Source: Trichuris trichiura
Lineage: Eukaryota > Nematoda > Enoplea > Trichinellida > Trichuridae
DNA: 64,000 bases
Direction: 5' to 3'
Assembly: GCA_037903355.1 (NCBI GenBank)
Contig: JBAJFE010000026.1
Coordinates: forward strand, 2,108,001 to 2,172,000
The position numbers and the translations under genes are program-made. Below the pieces are notes generated by a model. The model was given only the letters and a program-made list of their open reading frames with translations. It did not search any database and had not been told where the DNA came from. Shown here piece by piece: positions 23,964 through 38,174 of this stretch. Positions within the stretch are counted from its first letter, which is position 1, and every line of letters starts with the position of its first letter.

Positions 23964-25554
23964 TTTATTTCTTTTCATGTATTGTTCCATGGAAACGAAG
24001 AGTACAGCCCATTCTACCAGTGTCCACAACTTTTCCAAATGCAAACAGCATGACCATAACCGATTGCGTTGGGCTTTAACAGTCAACGCTGATATGTGTG
24101 ATATGTTTGTTGTCAGAGAGTCCCGTCTTCGGTCTGCGGATTCGACGTGTTCCTACTGTCAGCTTAATGCCGCCTACTACTCAACCTGAGGTTCTCGCGT
24201 GTGTACACACCGTGCTGCGTCAGGTAAACAATAAATGAAGCTGGCGTCGTTAAGCTTTGTTTTCGACGACATCGTGGCAGTGAATTCCCAAATTGAGATG
24301 TTTTAATTAAAGAAACGAAATGCTACACTGCAACATAAAGCTGATGTCTGAAGCGGTTTTCGAACTGAAGCAATCCCAACCTATACTGTTCATACTACGC
24401 AGAAGCCTGTAGTTGTAAGTCTGCACTTTGCCAGTATTTTCGTGCTTTAAACGATACCTATTCGAAACGCCTAATTGAATGTTCTGAAATTACTGTTATT
24501 TTGCACTAGTAAGCTGTATTTAGTATCCTACGGGTGTAGAAATCTAACATCGTTCAACTGAAGAAAGTATTGTGCAAAGCCAAAGATTTATCATAAAAGT
24601 ATTTACTTAACCGCAAGCACGCATAGCCTCACGTTGAAATACGCTGTGCGTTTTATTTTAATGGACAGAGGAATGAATGTCTGAAAGCGGTGCATGTTCA
24701 GCCTTCAGTCAGCATCGTTAACTTTGTTTAGATAAGGATAGAATTCGAAACACGCTAGAACCGCTTTTTCAAGTTAAAACGTAAACGTTGTCCAGCACTT
24801 CAAAATGTTCTCTGTTCAGCGGGAGTACTAGTTACTAATAAACCTGCAAGTCACGATCCTTTCAATGATAAACACTTCTAGATGAGAGCTGTAGAGCTGG
24901 AATGACAACCTTAAAAGGTCTGTATTTCGACAATGCTTAACTTCTGACGGACGTCCCTGTCGACCCGCTTTTTTGAATCGTCGCATAAGTTTTCTTCTTG
25001 TTGCTTCGATATTACCATAACGCTTTTACTTTGTCAAAATGAAGACAAGAATGCAAGAAGGCTAAAGTTTTCTCCTCGCATCGATTTTGAAAAGTTGCAG
25101 ACCAATGATTATTAAAAATATTAGTATCTTATATTTAACGGCGCACAGTTTCACATTTTGCTGCAGAGTAATAAATAGCCATAAATAGCCCTTAACACAT
25201 TTCGGCTAACTGTACGACGGCAGTAGGCTTGGACAGTCAAACGAATAACCTATATCATTATTATCTCCTGAAATTGGCTCTACCACTTCTTCGTTCTTTT
25301 CATCCATTTTAGTGGGATTATTTTCATGCAACCTTTTGCCTTTTCTTTCACTTTAAGTGTACTAAAAGTTGCATTTTGTTGCTTAGCGAAACCAGTGCTT
25401 ATTCTTCCAAGTGTAGAGAAACGTACCAATTTCTGCCTCCAAGGCAACGGTACATCATCTGAGAATGAATAGTACTTTTCCAGTTTTGTATTTTTATTTT
25501 GACTTTTGCTCACTGTTGCGGACCGGTGGAAGCGGTTTGACAACGTAGTAATGT

Positions 25555-25572
25555 AGCAGCAGCAGCAGCAGC
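25555..25572. repeat. (AGC)n microsatellite
   Basis: A short perfect trinucleotide run of about six AGC units in non-coding sequence. Confidence 0.8.
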
Positions 25573-27600
25573 AAAAAGATGGAATAATAAAATGAAAGTA
25601 TTAGCGGGTTCGACAAGCAAGTGATGAAAATGTTAAGCAATGTCGAAATATAAACTTTTTTCAAAATTGACTCCCAATTCTCTGGTTATCATTTCTAAAC
25701 GCTCATCATTAGGGAAACAGCTATCAATAACTCTAATGATAAGTTTATCAGTACTTAACGGGGTAAAATCAGGTAGGTTAAATCCTATTAAGTCGACAGC
25801 AACACCAAGACGTCTTTAAGCTCATGAATAGAGTTGCACCCACAACAGATGCTTTAGCTAACTGATTAAACTCGCGGCTCTTCTTGTGAGCCGTTCATTT
25901 TCCTAGCCCCGTTATCATAGTCAGCGAACTGGGAAGAAGAGTGGTCCCGGAAGTTCTGCCGAAATAAAAAAGTTGTCATAACTGTTCAGCCTACTGATTC
26001 TATATTGATCATGAAAGCTAATGTTCCTGTTACAAAAGACCTTGTCGCCAACGTTGCTCACTTCACTGTGTTTCTCGAAGGCGTCAAAGAGAACTACAAA
26101 TATGACTGCATTAAATATTGACAGACCAGGAAATATACTTGAAGTTTAATTTTGATTTACCTTTTCTGCAGAGAAACAAAAAATTTAAAAATGGAAGAAC
26201 CAAGCAAGCGTCTTTACTCGTCGAATAGTGATCACTCGAATGGCGAATAGCGCATCATAGCTGAAACATTGAATTCTATTCACGCTTTCTTAAAAAACGT
26301 GCTTCAGGAAATCGTTAATTTATTTCAAACATAATTTTTCTAATTAAGCCATCGTTTTAAGCAAACTTCGTCCGCACAATGCTACGCCAGTGATCACCCA
26401 CGCACGTGGAACAATGTGACCAGTGATCTCAGCTTCCGACGGAAACTGTTTTCCCAACAGTAACTGATACTAACGATGTATAAAAATCATCAGCATAAGC
26501 ATAAGGATTCGAAATTGCTTACATAAAAATGTATACAACTTGGGGAACCACAATTCAAATATGCTATTAGCAAATCAATTGATTCTGGCTTCTATAAATC
26601 CTCATTCCAGCCTTTCAAATGATAAAGGTAGGTGAACGCAAAGTCATCCCTTTTGGTTGCTATAGAAACTTCGTATCGACTGCATTAGTAGCTAATATTC
26701 TTAACTACTTTATTAAGAACACCTTCACGCTGTTTCCAACAGTTGTTTCTTGCTGTTACGTATTTTTTTCGCTACATTGATTTTCATTTCATGAAAAGTT
26801 CTGCAACTATTAATGCTTAGCCTATATCAACTGGCAGTAACAATTTTAAAACGCGTATAAGTCAACGAATGACCACTCGTTGTGAGATCAAAAAAACTCA
26901 TTCCAAAAGTCATAAAATGAGCGTTGTCCTCACTTTCTGTTTCCCCTGTTGCAGGCAACAACAGCTTATTTGTTTCTTGACAAGACTTATGCACTTTAAT
27001 GCGAATTTCGCTAGGTCCTTATCACCAATTTTCAATCAGTGCTAAACACCAATGAAGTTTTACTAAATGAATGTTCCTGTTAGAAACAAGATTTAGAGCT
27101 TCAGTAGTAGGAGCATTTAGAGTTACATAAGTGAAATAGCTGACGAACGATGCTTAAGTAAGATAATCACGGAGCACTCATTGAGCGCTTGAATAAATAT
27201 GTTCTGTAGACAACGTCACCAACTACGCAGCATGTTACTTTAAGTGCGTCAAGGACAAGCGTGAGGTCAGCTAACATATATTTTCACATGTCTATATAAA
27301 GTAATCAGAATTTAAAAAGGTAATTAATATTTTACATTGAAGGGTACGTCACATTCGGAAAGAAAGCACAGCGCTATCTTGCTTTCTGCTTTATTCTACC
27401 GGCAGGTTAAGGTCAAATCAGTTGTTGAAAGCAAGTCTTAATAAACTTACTAAAATGAAGTATTAATAATGCATTGGTCTTCATTACCAATGCATGGCTT
27501 CACTGAATTACACTCTGACAAATCGATGCTCTACATTTTCGATACTCAGCTGCACTTTTCCCTCCTCATCATATTCTAGCCATTCCTAAAATCATTAACT

Positions 27601-29608
27601 TATAAAAAGCGTAGGACATTGCCTACTGTCGGTTTACGTTGTTGTCCAGAGAAATGCATTCATATATTGCATTGGATTTTGACGACATCACCGTCCAACC
27701 ACCCTATACGCAAAGGCTACAATTGTTACTACCAAACTGCAATGCCATACGTCCGCGTTGTAGTCAACCGGTTCCATTCCTCTGCAATCAAATACAACCA
27801 TTCTTTGCCACATTTCGTTCAGTTCAGTTTTGTAAGAACGAACTGAGTTTTTCATTATGTCTGGGTAATAACAGCACCAGCGTTTTCTTACAACAAGTCA
27901 AAGCAAATGTTTCACCTATGCTACTTTGTTCGCCACACAACTTACACTTGCACACAAAGTTAGCCTGGCCGCGACTAGATGGAATATCAAACTTTTCCTA
28001 AATTACTCGCGTAAAGAGCGACCAAACATCATAGGCCAGGGAAAATTTACATCTTCAATTACGTCGTGCCAAACGTCTGATGATTCCCCACAACCGGTAC
28101 ATTTGAACTATAAAAGAATAGAACCAGTAAACTACACACATAGTAAACTTTTAACAGAAGGCTTCAGCGCGTGTTTATTTTATTTCAGCATTTCGCATTT
28201 TGCTTTCAGTCGAGATTGCTTATTATATATTAAGGCTCTGATTGGCAATAAATTCTTATTTGATGAGTGCAGGAATGCATTAGCACTTTGGCACAACGAG
28301 TTCGTTCGAATAATAGACGCCTGAAGAACAACGCACAAGACAAGATTATGCACTAAACATTGAGTATAAGTTTGCGTAGTCGCAACCGGTTCTGAATGGT
28401 GAACAAAACACTTGTTGATCACTGTTAAGGAATTGAAGTCAATAAATTTGCGTGAAGTTCGTTTTCTACCGATTTATCTATTCCGTGTTAAAATAACAAA
28501 AAGGGCAATAGCAAAAGGTGCAACGAACGCCGTACTGCCTTTGAAGCATTTCAAACTTCTGCTATCACTTTTATTCTTTTTTACATTCTTGTTGCAAAAA
28601 AGCTATAAATTAAAGCATAAGCTATTACAAAATGCACCTTCCTTAAAAAGAGGTTAACCCTTAGGTCGCCATGCTCATTAAATGAAGTTGGCTTGGAAAG
28701 AAAAAAGTGCATCTGGACTTTCTGCTGTCACTTACGTAGTTTATGAAAATCAATTTGAAATAATATGTTATAAGTTAAAAGTAGATTATTAGCACATTTT
28801 GAAAGTTTATGAATTGGCTTTTGGTGACCGGCTAAGAGCTTTCCTTTTCGGACACTTCGTGAAGTGTAACTTTTGCCAAAGTGCTTCGCCGTCCTTGCAA
28901 TGCGAAGTAACCGTCTCAAGGGCTTTCTTATAGAAGTAATTTTTCTGAAGAATATTGATAATGAAATTATCCGTTTTCTACGAAACGAATAACTGACTGA
29001 AAATATCTGCTGGAATCCATCCCAACACTAAGACCGCAATTATTCCTTAGACCTAAATCGAAGGAGGAACTTCTGCGTAGTAAGAGAAAGGTCAGAGTTA
29101 CTCCTGAATTTACCTGAGCACAACGGTCCGCCGAACAACGTTACCTTGAAGATGACATACTCGTTGGCACGCATCAGAAAACTTTAGGCTCTTTATTAAA
29201 CATTACTGATCTTGTTGCTGTAAGAATACATATTTCGAAAGACTGGGTGTCTTTTAACAGGCTTTGGTTGTTTCATAGTTGTTCTTCTGGTTCACGGGTT
29301 TGACCTGTTGGATGTATCTGTAAGTAAACTTCAAAAGGGCAACTTCTTTGGTAGGGCATTTTGAAGTTTACTTACAGATACATCCAACAGGCCAAACCCG
29401 TGAACCAGAAGAACAACTATGGAAGAATACATATTCATTTTTTGCTTATTCTGATACTGATTTTCACCAGATTCGAACATTTAATCGTACATACATCAAG
29501 AAGACTTCTCCATAAAACGTAAGAGAACGTGCTATTGACTAAAATAATCTATGTAAAGCTAAAATTAATCGTCCATTAGTCATTAGTAATAACAGACTTA
29601 ATTTTTAG
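27601..29608 (+). other. Doubtful cysteine-rich ORF pair and flanking DNA
   Basis: Two overlapping plus-strand open frames in different phases: 27639-28001 (120 codons from a TTG; first ATG 27651) and 27926-28324 (132 codons). The first is cysteine-rich (NCNAIRPRC, FLCNQIQPFF, VQFCKNELSFSLC); the second carries CLLYIKALIG and DECRNALALWH. The Cys spacing distantly recalls GDNF-receptor/GAS1 repeats, but this is weak. No splice pair joins the two frames in phase, so this may be a frameshifted gene, a pseudogene or chance. A foldback repeat follows at 29273-29421; the rest shows nothing definite. Confidence 0.25.
29273..29421. mobile_element. Near-perfect foldback repeat
   Basis: The left arm TCATAGTTGTTCTTCTGGTT...ACTTCAAAA and right arm TTTTGAAGTTTACTTAC...CAACTATGG are almost exact reverse complements over about 65 nt, separated by a loop of roughly 20 nt. 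A 13-base direct repeat, AAGAATACATATT, occurs at 29222-29234 and again at 29423-29435, directly after the right arm, and may be a target-site trace. There are no ORFs. The low divergence of the arms suggests a recent insertion or strong constraint. Confidence 0.7.
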
Positions 29609-31589
29609 GCAATTATCCGTTTTTATCGCTTTCTGGATAGCAGAGACATTGGTTTTGCAAATGCGGAAGCCTCGATTTCGATACTTCATGGTAAGTACGA
29701 GTTTCAGTATCCTAACAACCTAGAAGTTCATCTATCCAAACAACTGAGGGAGCAAAACAGTTACAGGTTATCACCTGTAACTGTGATTAAGAGGAGTGCG
29801 GGAGGAACTAACCTTCCTTAAACTGTTTGGACGTAATTGTAGTCATCAGCTGCAGCCTTTGATTCCTTTAATCCTTAGTCTTTGGTCTCTGTCTTCTGCT
29901 TACCGAAACTCATATTCGAACAATTAAATTTCAGTGTCCACAGTGGCCTATCTCACATACGCAAAATTTCGATGGGACACTTAACCAGAGGTCATAACCA
30001 GCCTAGCTTTCAGTCAAAGCTATTGGTGACATAATGAAAACTAGACCATTATAAGCAAGATTCATTCACGCACCTATTCTATTCGCTTGTTGAATGGTGA
30101 CCTCGCTTAGTGAACTAACTCGTGCGAATACCAAAAGTGTAACCTTGCCACAGATAAAGGCACTTAAGTCCTCACGGACGTTTAACGACCAAGAGGAAAC
30201 ACGGTAGAGTTTTCGCAGTAGCAGGTCAACGATTCATAGGTTAAAACCGGTTTCAGCCAGTAAAGTGGCCGTAATAGAAGTTCAAGGTTCGCTTTCCCTA
30301 GAAGAAAATAATGATGCAGTTACCTTCAGCAGCCACCGGAAGCATGGATAGGCGGGAGATAATTCTCGCAAGTTTTCACACGTAAATTTAAGTTCAAGAG
30401 CCACTTTTGGCTATAACAAAATTAATCAGAAAGGAAACGTTCAAGAAAAACTGCTTTCAATTCACCATACTGCAAGTGCTGTCGTAGAGCCGCTTGCCCA
30501 CTACTACAGTACTTTATAAACGTTGGCAAGTACTACAGAAATTTTCTTCAGTGGAATTGCTATGGACACTCACGGAGCAAACTAAAGCAAGGTTCAATGT
30601 AGCTACATTTTTATTCTTTATTTTATTTTATTGCGTTTTAAGGAGAGTTCATATAATAAAGGATTAAATGGTAATCTATCTTGCAAATCAGGTAGTGTTT
30701 TGAGCATTAAATAGTTCCTGAAAGCTACGTTATGCTGAGTGGAGTGAAACCTTTCCAATGGTTTGACACTCATGAAGTTTTAGCATAGATCAAATTTCAA
30801 TGTCATTTACCAGAGCTTTTGTTCCCTATATAAGCTCAGAAATGCGTTGAGCAAAGTTTCCCATTTTTCCGCTCCACCAAAGAGGACACAAGTTGCGTCT
30901 AATGCATTGCTAGCGCAGTGCCTTGCACATCGTTTTTACCCTTCAAACTTTACCATACTCCGATTGTTTACCCACTGTTGAGGGGCATTGATTTGGAAAG
31001 TGATCATTTACGCAACTTTATTTACTTTCACAAATTCTGGCTGTTGAAGAACTGAAAAAAGTTTCCTACAGTTAGGGTAAAGCAGATCTGTTTACTTGTA
31101 ATGTTTTACTCGCTGTCGTTTTTATGGTGAGTTTTTATAACTTACTTTTTCTGGCACTGTCTTACTCGCTTGTTGCGGTTGTCGTTCGTGTTTGATTGGG
31201 AAAATAGCATTGACCGACATAATTAATGACTTGCTTTGTCGTAAGCCCAGTTCCAACGTTGTTGCTCTTCAGCTACTTTCAGACGGCTGGCAAAGAAAGC
31301 GAAAGTCGTTTGTCGATTGCCAACTGTTTTAGCTTGAGCAGCATCCGTGTGGACTGCATGGGCGGAAGCAAGGCGCCACACAGTTCACGTACTGCTCACA
31401 AGTTTGCTCTAAATTTGTGATTCTTCCTGTTCCAGCAGACGTAGTTTTCGTCTACTCGTGCGGAGGTGTTTGATCGTTGCTTATTGATTCACATGTAGAT
31501 TGTAGCCTACGATTCGAGTGCATTTATACCAACTATTTCGATTTTGAAGTCTACAAACTTTCAAACTGTGGTTCTCTTTCCAGACAGCT
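29609..31589. other. Region upstream of the G alpha gene
   Basis: The only coding-like item is 29609-29690 (+): an acceptor TTTTTAG, an open hydrophobic stretch including VFIAFWIAETLVLQM, and a strong donor ATG|GTAAGT. It has no identified partner exons. The remainder to 31589 has no recognisable exon and should hold the promoter and 5' UTR of the G alpha gene; a CTCTTTCCAG acceptor lies a few bases before its ATG. Confidence 0.35.
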
Positions 31590-33290
<1,701 letters not shown>

Positions 33291-36200
33291 TTCCGTACAT
33301 GTCCTGTTGTTATCCTCCGCTGCGTGAAAAAGCATTGTGCAGGTATTGATTAATCAAGGTTGTGAAACGGCCTTCCTGCGTCACTCCAAAGCAGCTCTTC
33401 ATGTTCAAAGGCTGATCAGTTCAAAGTTTTTGCCTTTTCTGTGCTCTTGGAAGCCATTTGTCATGTTCATTGTTATGTTTACATTAGATATTATGCGGCA
33501 GCTCGAAGTGAGCGGCTACCTTGCGCTCAGAACTTGTTTTCCGATGGCAACATGTTTGCTCCTCAAATGTGCGCCGATGTAGGGCCGCTGGTTCAAACTT
33601 CGACCAAGCTGCTACGCTCATAAATTTCCAGAATCCAAGGAAAGAATGCAGCTGCTTTTCTTGGCTTCATACAGCTCTGCCAGTTATGTTAATTTATTAC
33701 TTCATGTTCATCCTGTCTGTCAAGTGGATTGAATAATTTACTTGTTCAAGAATATGCAGTCCAGCTTCTTGAAGCGTTCATTATGCTCTGTTCTAGTCCG
33801 CGTCTTACCATTCAATCAAATCGAATAAGCCTAAAGCAGCAACGTTTGAGCGTTTCTTAATGCTTCATTTAAAATGAATTTTGAATCTTCATGGCCAAAT
33901 AATCATTTGCTCAAATGGAGGCGTGGATCCATTTGTCTAAGATTTAGTGCGCCCCGCTGTTGCGTAATTGAGCATTGCTTTAAGTGGAGTACCTTTCAGT
34001 TCTTCGCTTATCCCGTTATCGCAATAGGAGCTTATCAATAGCGCGTTCAAGATTCGAAGCTGATGCACTTCGTGTTATCCAATTAATGGCTCGAAACGAA
34101 TGCGATTCTTATCTCACATATTAGATGCTTTCCACTTTATTGCAGTGAGCTTTTAGAGTTTAAGGAAAGAAGTTGTCTGAAGCAAAGGTAATTTGAAATC
34201 ACCAAATGTCGTCTGTTTCACTTGCGGTGTTCTTTCGGTGTAGGATCACTGTCTTTGATGCATGCCCATTATCATTTATGGTTTGTTCAGTCTCGCGCAG
34301 TGGTCAGTCTTCTCTCTGAAACAACCCTTTTTACTTCGAAATTTCGCCACCTAATTCATCCAGGAAGAATTTCAACGAAGATCCTTTAGATAATTTCGCG
34401 TAATCATAGCTGCAAACTGTCTTAACGAGGGAACCACAGTGACGAGTATGATCATGTTTCAGATGTGAACGAAAGCTCAAAAGTCGTGACATGAATATTA
34501 CGCGAGAATAGTTGGCAGTTATTACGAATAATAATCTCTTTTCAGGTTTTCTTACACTAGCTTTTCGATGCGTTAATAGGTATTCGTTTCTGTTGCTACA
34601 GTGTAAGCTGTTCAATTTACTTGGTTAAATGTACCTCTTGAAAGTATCTTTAGTCTGCGTTTCAAGTATGAGTCGAACTGGAACTATGGACTTGTGTTCT
34701 CAACGAATGTGGACAGTTTTTTTAGTGCTCATCTTACGAAATAAGCCTTATGCAATTAACTAACGTACTAACCATGTCAAGCTGGACAACTGCTTTTAGT
34801 TGAATTCATTTTTCTCATAACGTTTCGTAGCAGCGAATGCCCCTAATTTAAATTTAATGGTGTCAAAATCGCTTCAGCAAGTTACAATTGATATCTATTT
34901 AAAAATAAATACTCTCCTGTAGTAAGATGCACTACGTATATTTCGACATTTATAACACCCTTCAAAGGTCGCATTGTTGTTTGGGATGCCATAAAGTGAC
35001 ATCTATTGCCTTGAAAGAGTATTCTTCGTTTACTTAGATGATTCTGTGTAAGCTGTTGGCTAATTTGGTTGTTCCTCAATCCGCTGTGCTCATGTGTCAC
35101 GATCTAATAAGTGTCGTTAAAACAGGTTGAAATATTTCGTAGTAGACGTAAGCAGTCATTTGACAAACTTGCTGTTGCATAGAAGTTGAGCAGCTGTATT
35201 TGCTATTGACGAAACGCTAACTCCGCGAGTAGGTGTCCATCGAGTGCAATTATCATTATGCTGACGTAATGTGGCCATAAATTATGAATTTCGCTGGTTC
35301 TTCCAGGTGAGCCTATTAATGAAAATCGAAAGCCTTACTGAAGCTATTTGGAATCTGATGATTAGTTTGCTCATTTTTTTCGTAAACGACTCATCTGAAA
35401 GTAGCTAGGAGGTTCAGAGATTAGAAAGGCGAAGTAGCCATTTAAAATCTTAGTAACAATTTCTTTTACACTTGTTGCAAAACTGCCACTCGTTCGGGCA
35501 GACTTGCAATGATTGGCGCTATCAATTTTCAATGCATTTTTGTATCTAGCTGACGCGAGTACGTCATGCAAGTCTGATGGAACGATCGATCGGTAGAATT
35601 TTGGCGCGCTCTTAATGATGCCAGAAATAGTTTGGACTGACGTTGAAAATTAATGGAGCAACTCGTATGTAATCCTCCGCAAACATTTCTTCTCTATTCA
35701 TCATTTAGACTGATTTTGTTGCTTGCCTTATGTTCTCCCGCCATCGATCTCATGTAAGGTAGAAGTGGTACTTCCATGGCTTGATCAAGCAATATGGCGA
35801 AATATTTACCATAAGCTATATATTCTCGGCGAACACTATGCCACGCTTTGCATCAAAGGTTGCTATTAATGTCAGCTAGCTATGGACTATTGCAAAAATC
35901 TAATTGCTCTGAGACAAGACCGTCATTCTGCCCTTACGTAGCTGTTAGCTTTAGACAGAATGGGTCTATCGTCGCTGTGAGTGTTGGCAAAATCCCATTA
36001 GTCTTTTAAGGAAAATTATGACTAAAGTAACTTGATAAGGCACTGTGATCCGTAATGCATCGCTCGGAAGAACAATAATATTTGTGCATAGGATCATGAC
36101 ACTTCAGTCAAGTTATTTTAATTTTGTCCTTACGAAAAGCAGGGATTTAAACAAATCATTGAGCATGATGAGCCATCCAAGGTAAAAAAGTTTACATTTT

Positions 36201-36963
36201 GTTTATTTTTGCTATAGTCCACAGAATGAATTCAGTTTTTGTATTACGTTATCGTCAGAAGAAATTGCACGCGCAAAATCACAACTGTAACTATGCATCT
36301 AATTATTCAATCTATCGTCTTTATAAGGAGGTGAACGGCCTAGGGGGCTGCGGTGAGCGCGATTACGAGAAGACCTATTGAACAGAAAGCTCATGTTTTT
36401 ACTTAGTGCGTTCGTTTTTCTTCATAAAGACATCGAGCAAACCTATGTTTTCAAAGCAAATCGACCAAACCTTTTGCAAATTACCAGCTCTGGATGCATG
36501 CGACTCAGTACTGTGTATTAACGACACGATCAAAAAAAGTACCGGCTTATAACACTTCAAGTAAGAAACTTTATCTCCCAGTAGCCTTTCTCGAAGAGGA
36601 AGAAGGTAGGAACATATTACTAAATGTTTGAAACTTTTACTGTCCCTTAGGTTCATTACTTCAAAACTATAATTTGGCATATGCGACTGCATTAGCTGTC
36701 TTCTCTTTTTTGCAGTTTTATTTGAGGCTAGGGAGCCCTGCAGTCGAGACATCGATAACAGAGACTTTTAGGACGAAACATCGGTTTACAATAGGAAACA
36801 AAACACAATTTTGTGGGGCTGCTACCAAGCTGCCCATTCCTGTTAAAATATTTTTGAGTTTACCTTCGTCGTTCGTTCCTGTTAGCCGTAACGGAATTTG
36901 AATATCAATCGCATAAAAAACCCGACTTCATAATAATACTAAAAGGTTTAACAATAAAACTGC

Positions 36964-37061
<98 letters not shown>

Positions 37062-38174
37062 CGTTCCAGTGCATGTAAATCTAAAGGCAATAAAGTTTGT
37101 AGCTATAAAGTCTGGAATTTTTTCTGCTATCGGTCGACTAGTTATACTGTAACTGATCAAAATCCCTGAAAAATGCAGGTTCTGTGTAACGTCAAGTCAG
37201 TTACCAACTTCCCACTGGACGAACGTACGCCAAGTGTTTGCGGACATTAACGATAAAACGTATTAGAAAACCTATCAGAGAAAGCGCTGTTTACGGACGC
37301 GACTGAGCCGTTTCGGATTTTCGTCTGCATGTTAATCTGGCTTATCACTGCGCGGGTTCATCTGAGCTACTTTTTGATGTGCTAATGCCAGTGCCCATCT
37401 GACAAGTAAATTGTGAGGTGAGAGTATTGAAGCAAACCTTGGGGGATAAAGGCAGTCCAGAGATGCAGCATTTTTGCGAGGAATTTTCGAATATACTTGT
37501 CACTGGTTTGTAACAGTCGTTGCACAGATGGATAAAGCGTAAGAATTTACAAAGAACACAAGCGAAGCAATCATTTCCGATAAGAAGATAAGCTCTTATC
37601 TCACTGCACCTTGGAATGTACAGTAAGGTAACGGAATGCAGGTAAAACTACGAGAAGATCTATGCCCCCGTTAATCACTGTCCACTGTCGATCGCGACGA
37701 GTGTGCGCTATTTAACGTACACCTATGATAAAATTAACTGTTTGACCTACAGAAGTCAACTCTTTACTGATGCAATTTCTACTTTACATAACCATTTTTT
37801 TAAATAATTTAACTGAGAGCTTTATTGTTATAGAATCAAAAGTTGCGGAATTGTAATTACGAAACAGGCTGCACTGTCGTCAGGCAGAAAGCAAAACTGT
37901 CAGTAATTTTCTGCGCGAATTGCAACAGCAACCATTGAGCTTGAGCGTCATTAAGGATATGGCGGAAACATCAAGTTGATCTTTTGTTTTCATGTTGTTT
38001 GCGCTTGTTCTTTTGGCATTTCTTCTAATTTGTTTTGCTTGTCTCAATATGTCATTTGTTAATAAAAACATGCCATAGTTGTTTAGATTTTCTAATTTTA
38101 ATTTCCGTTGACCAAGGTGTTCGTCTTCGTCCTTCTGTCACTTGCCTGTTGCCGTGTCTTTGAGGACTGAAAAT
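33291..38174. other. Gene-poor region with an (AAT)n array
   Basis: About 4.9 kb between the G alpha and CLASP genes. Open frames are short and unrecognised on both strands; the long apparent poly-Tyr and poly-Leu frames on the minus strand are just the microsatellite translated. The part before 38175 should contain the CLASP promoter. Confidence 0.5.
36964..37060. repeat. (AAT)n microsatellite
   Basis: About 32 uninterrupted AAT units (97 bp) in non-coding DNA. Perfect length at this size implies recent expansion and probable length polymorphism. Confidence 0.97.

Larger units (their letters stand above)
20953..27600. other. Gene-poor region
   Basis: About 6.6 kb. Open frames on both strands are short and show no domain, signal peptide or consistent splice chain. 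It contains an inverted repeat at 23842-23963 and a short (AGC)n run at 25555-25572. The part next to 20952 should include the promoter of the minus-strand ZP gene. Confidence 0.5.

Noticed and set aside
36905..37160. Minus-strand frames encoding long Tyr or Leu runs
   Set aside because: They are the AAT microsatellite translated in two frames.
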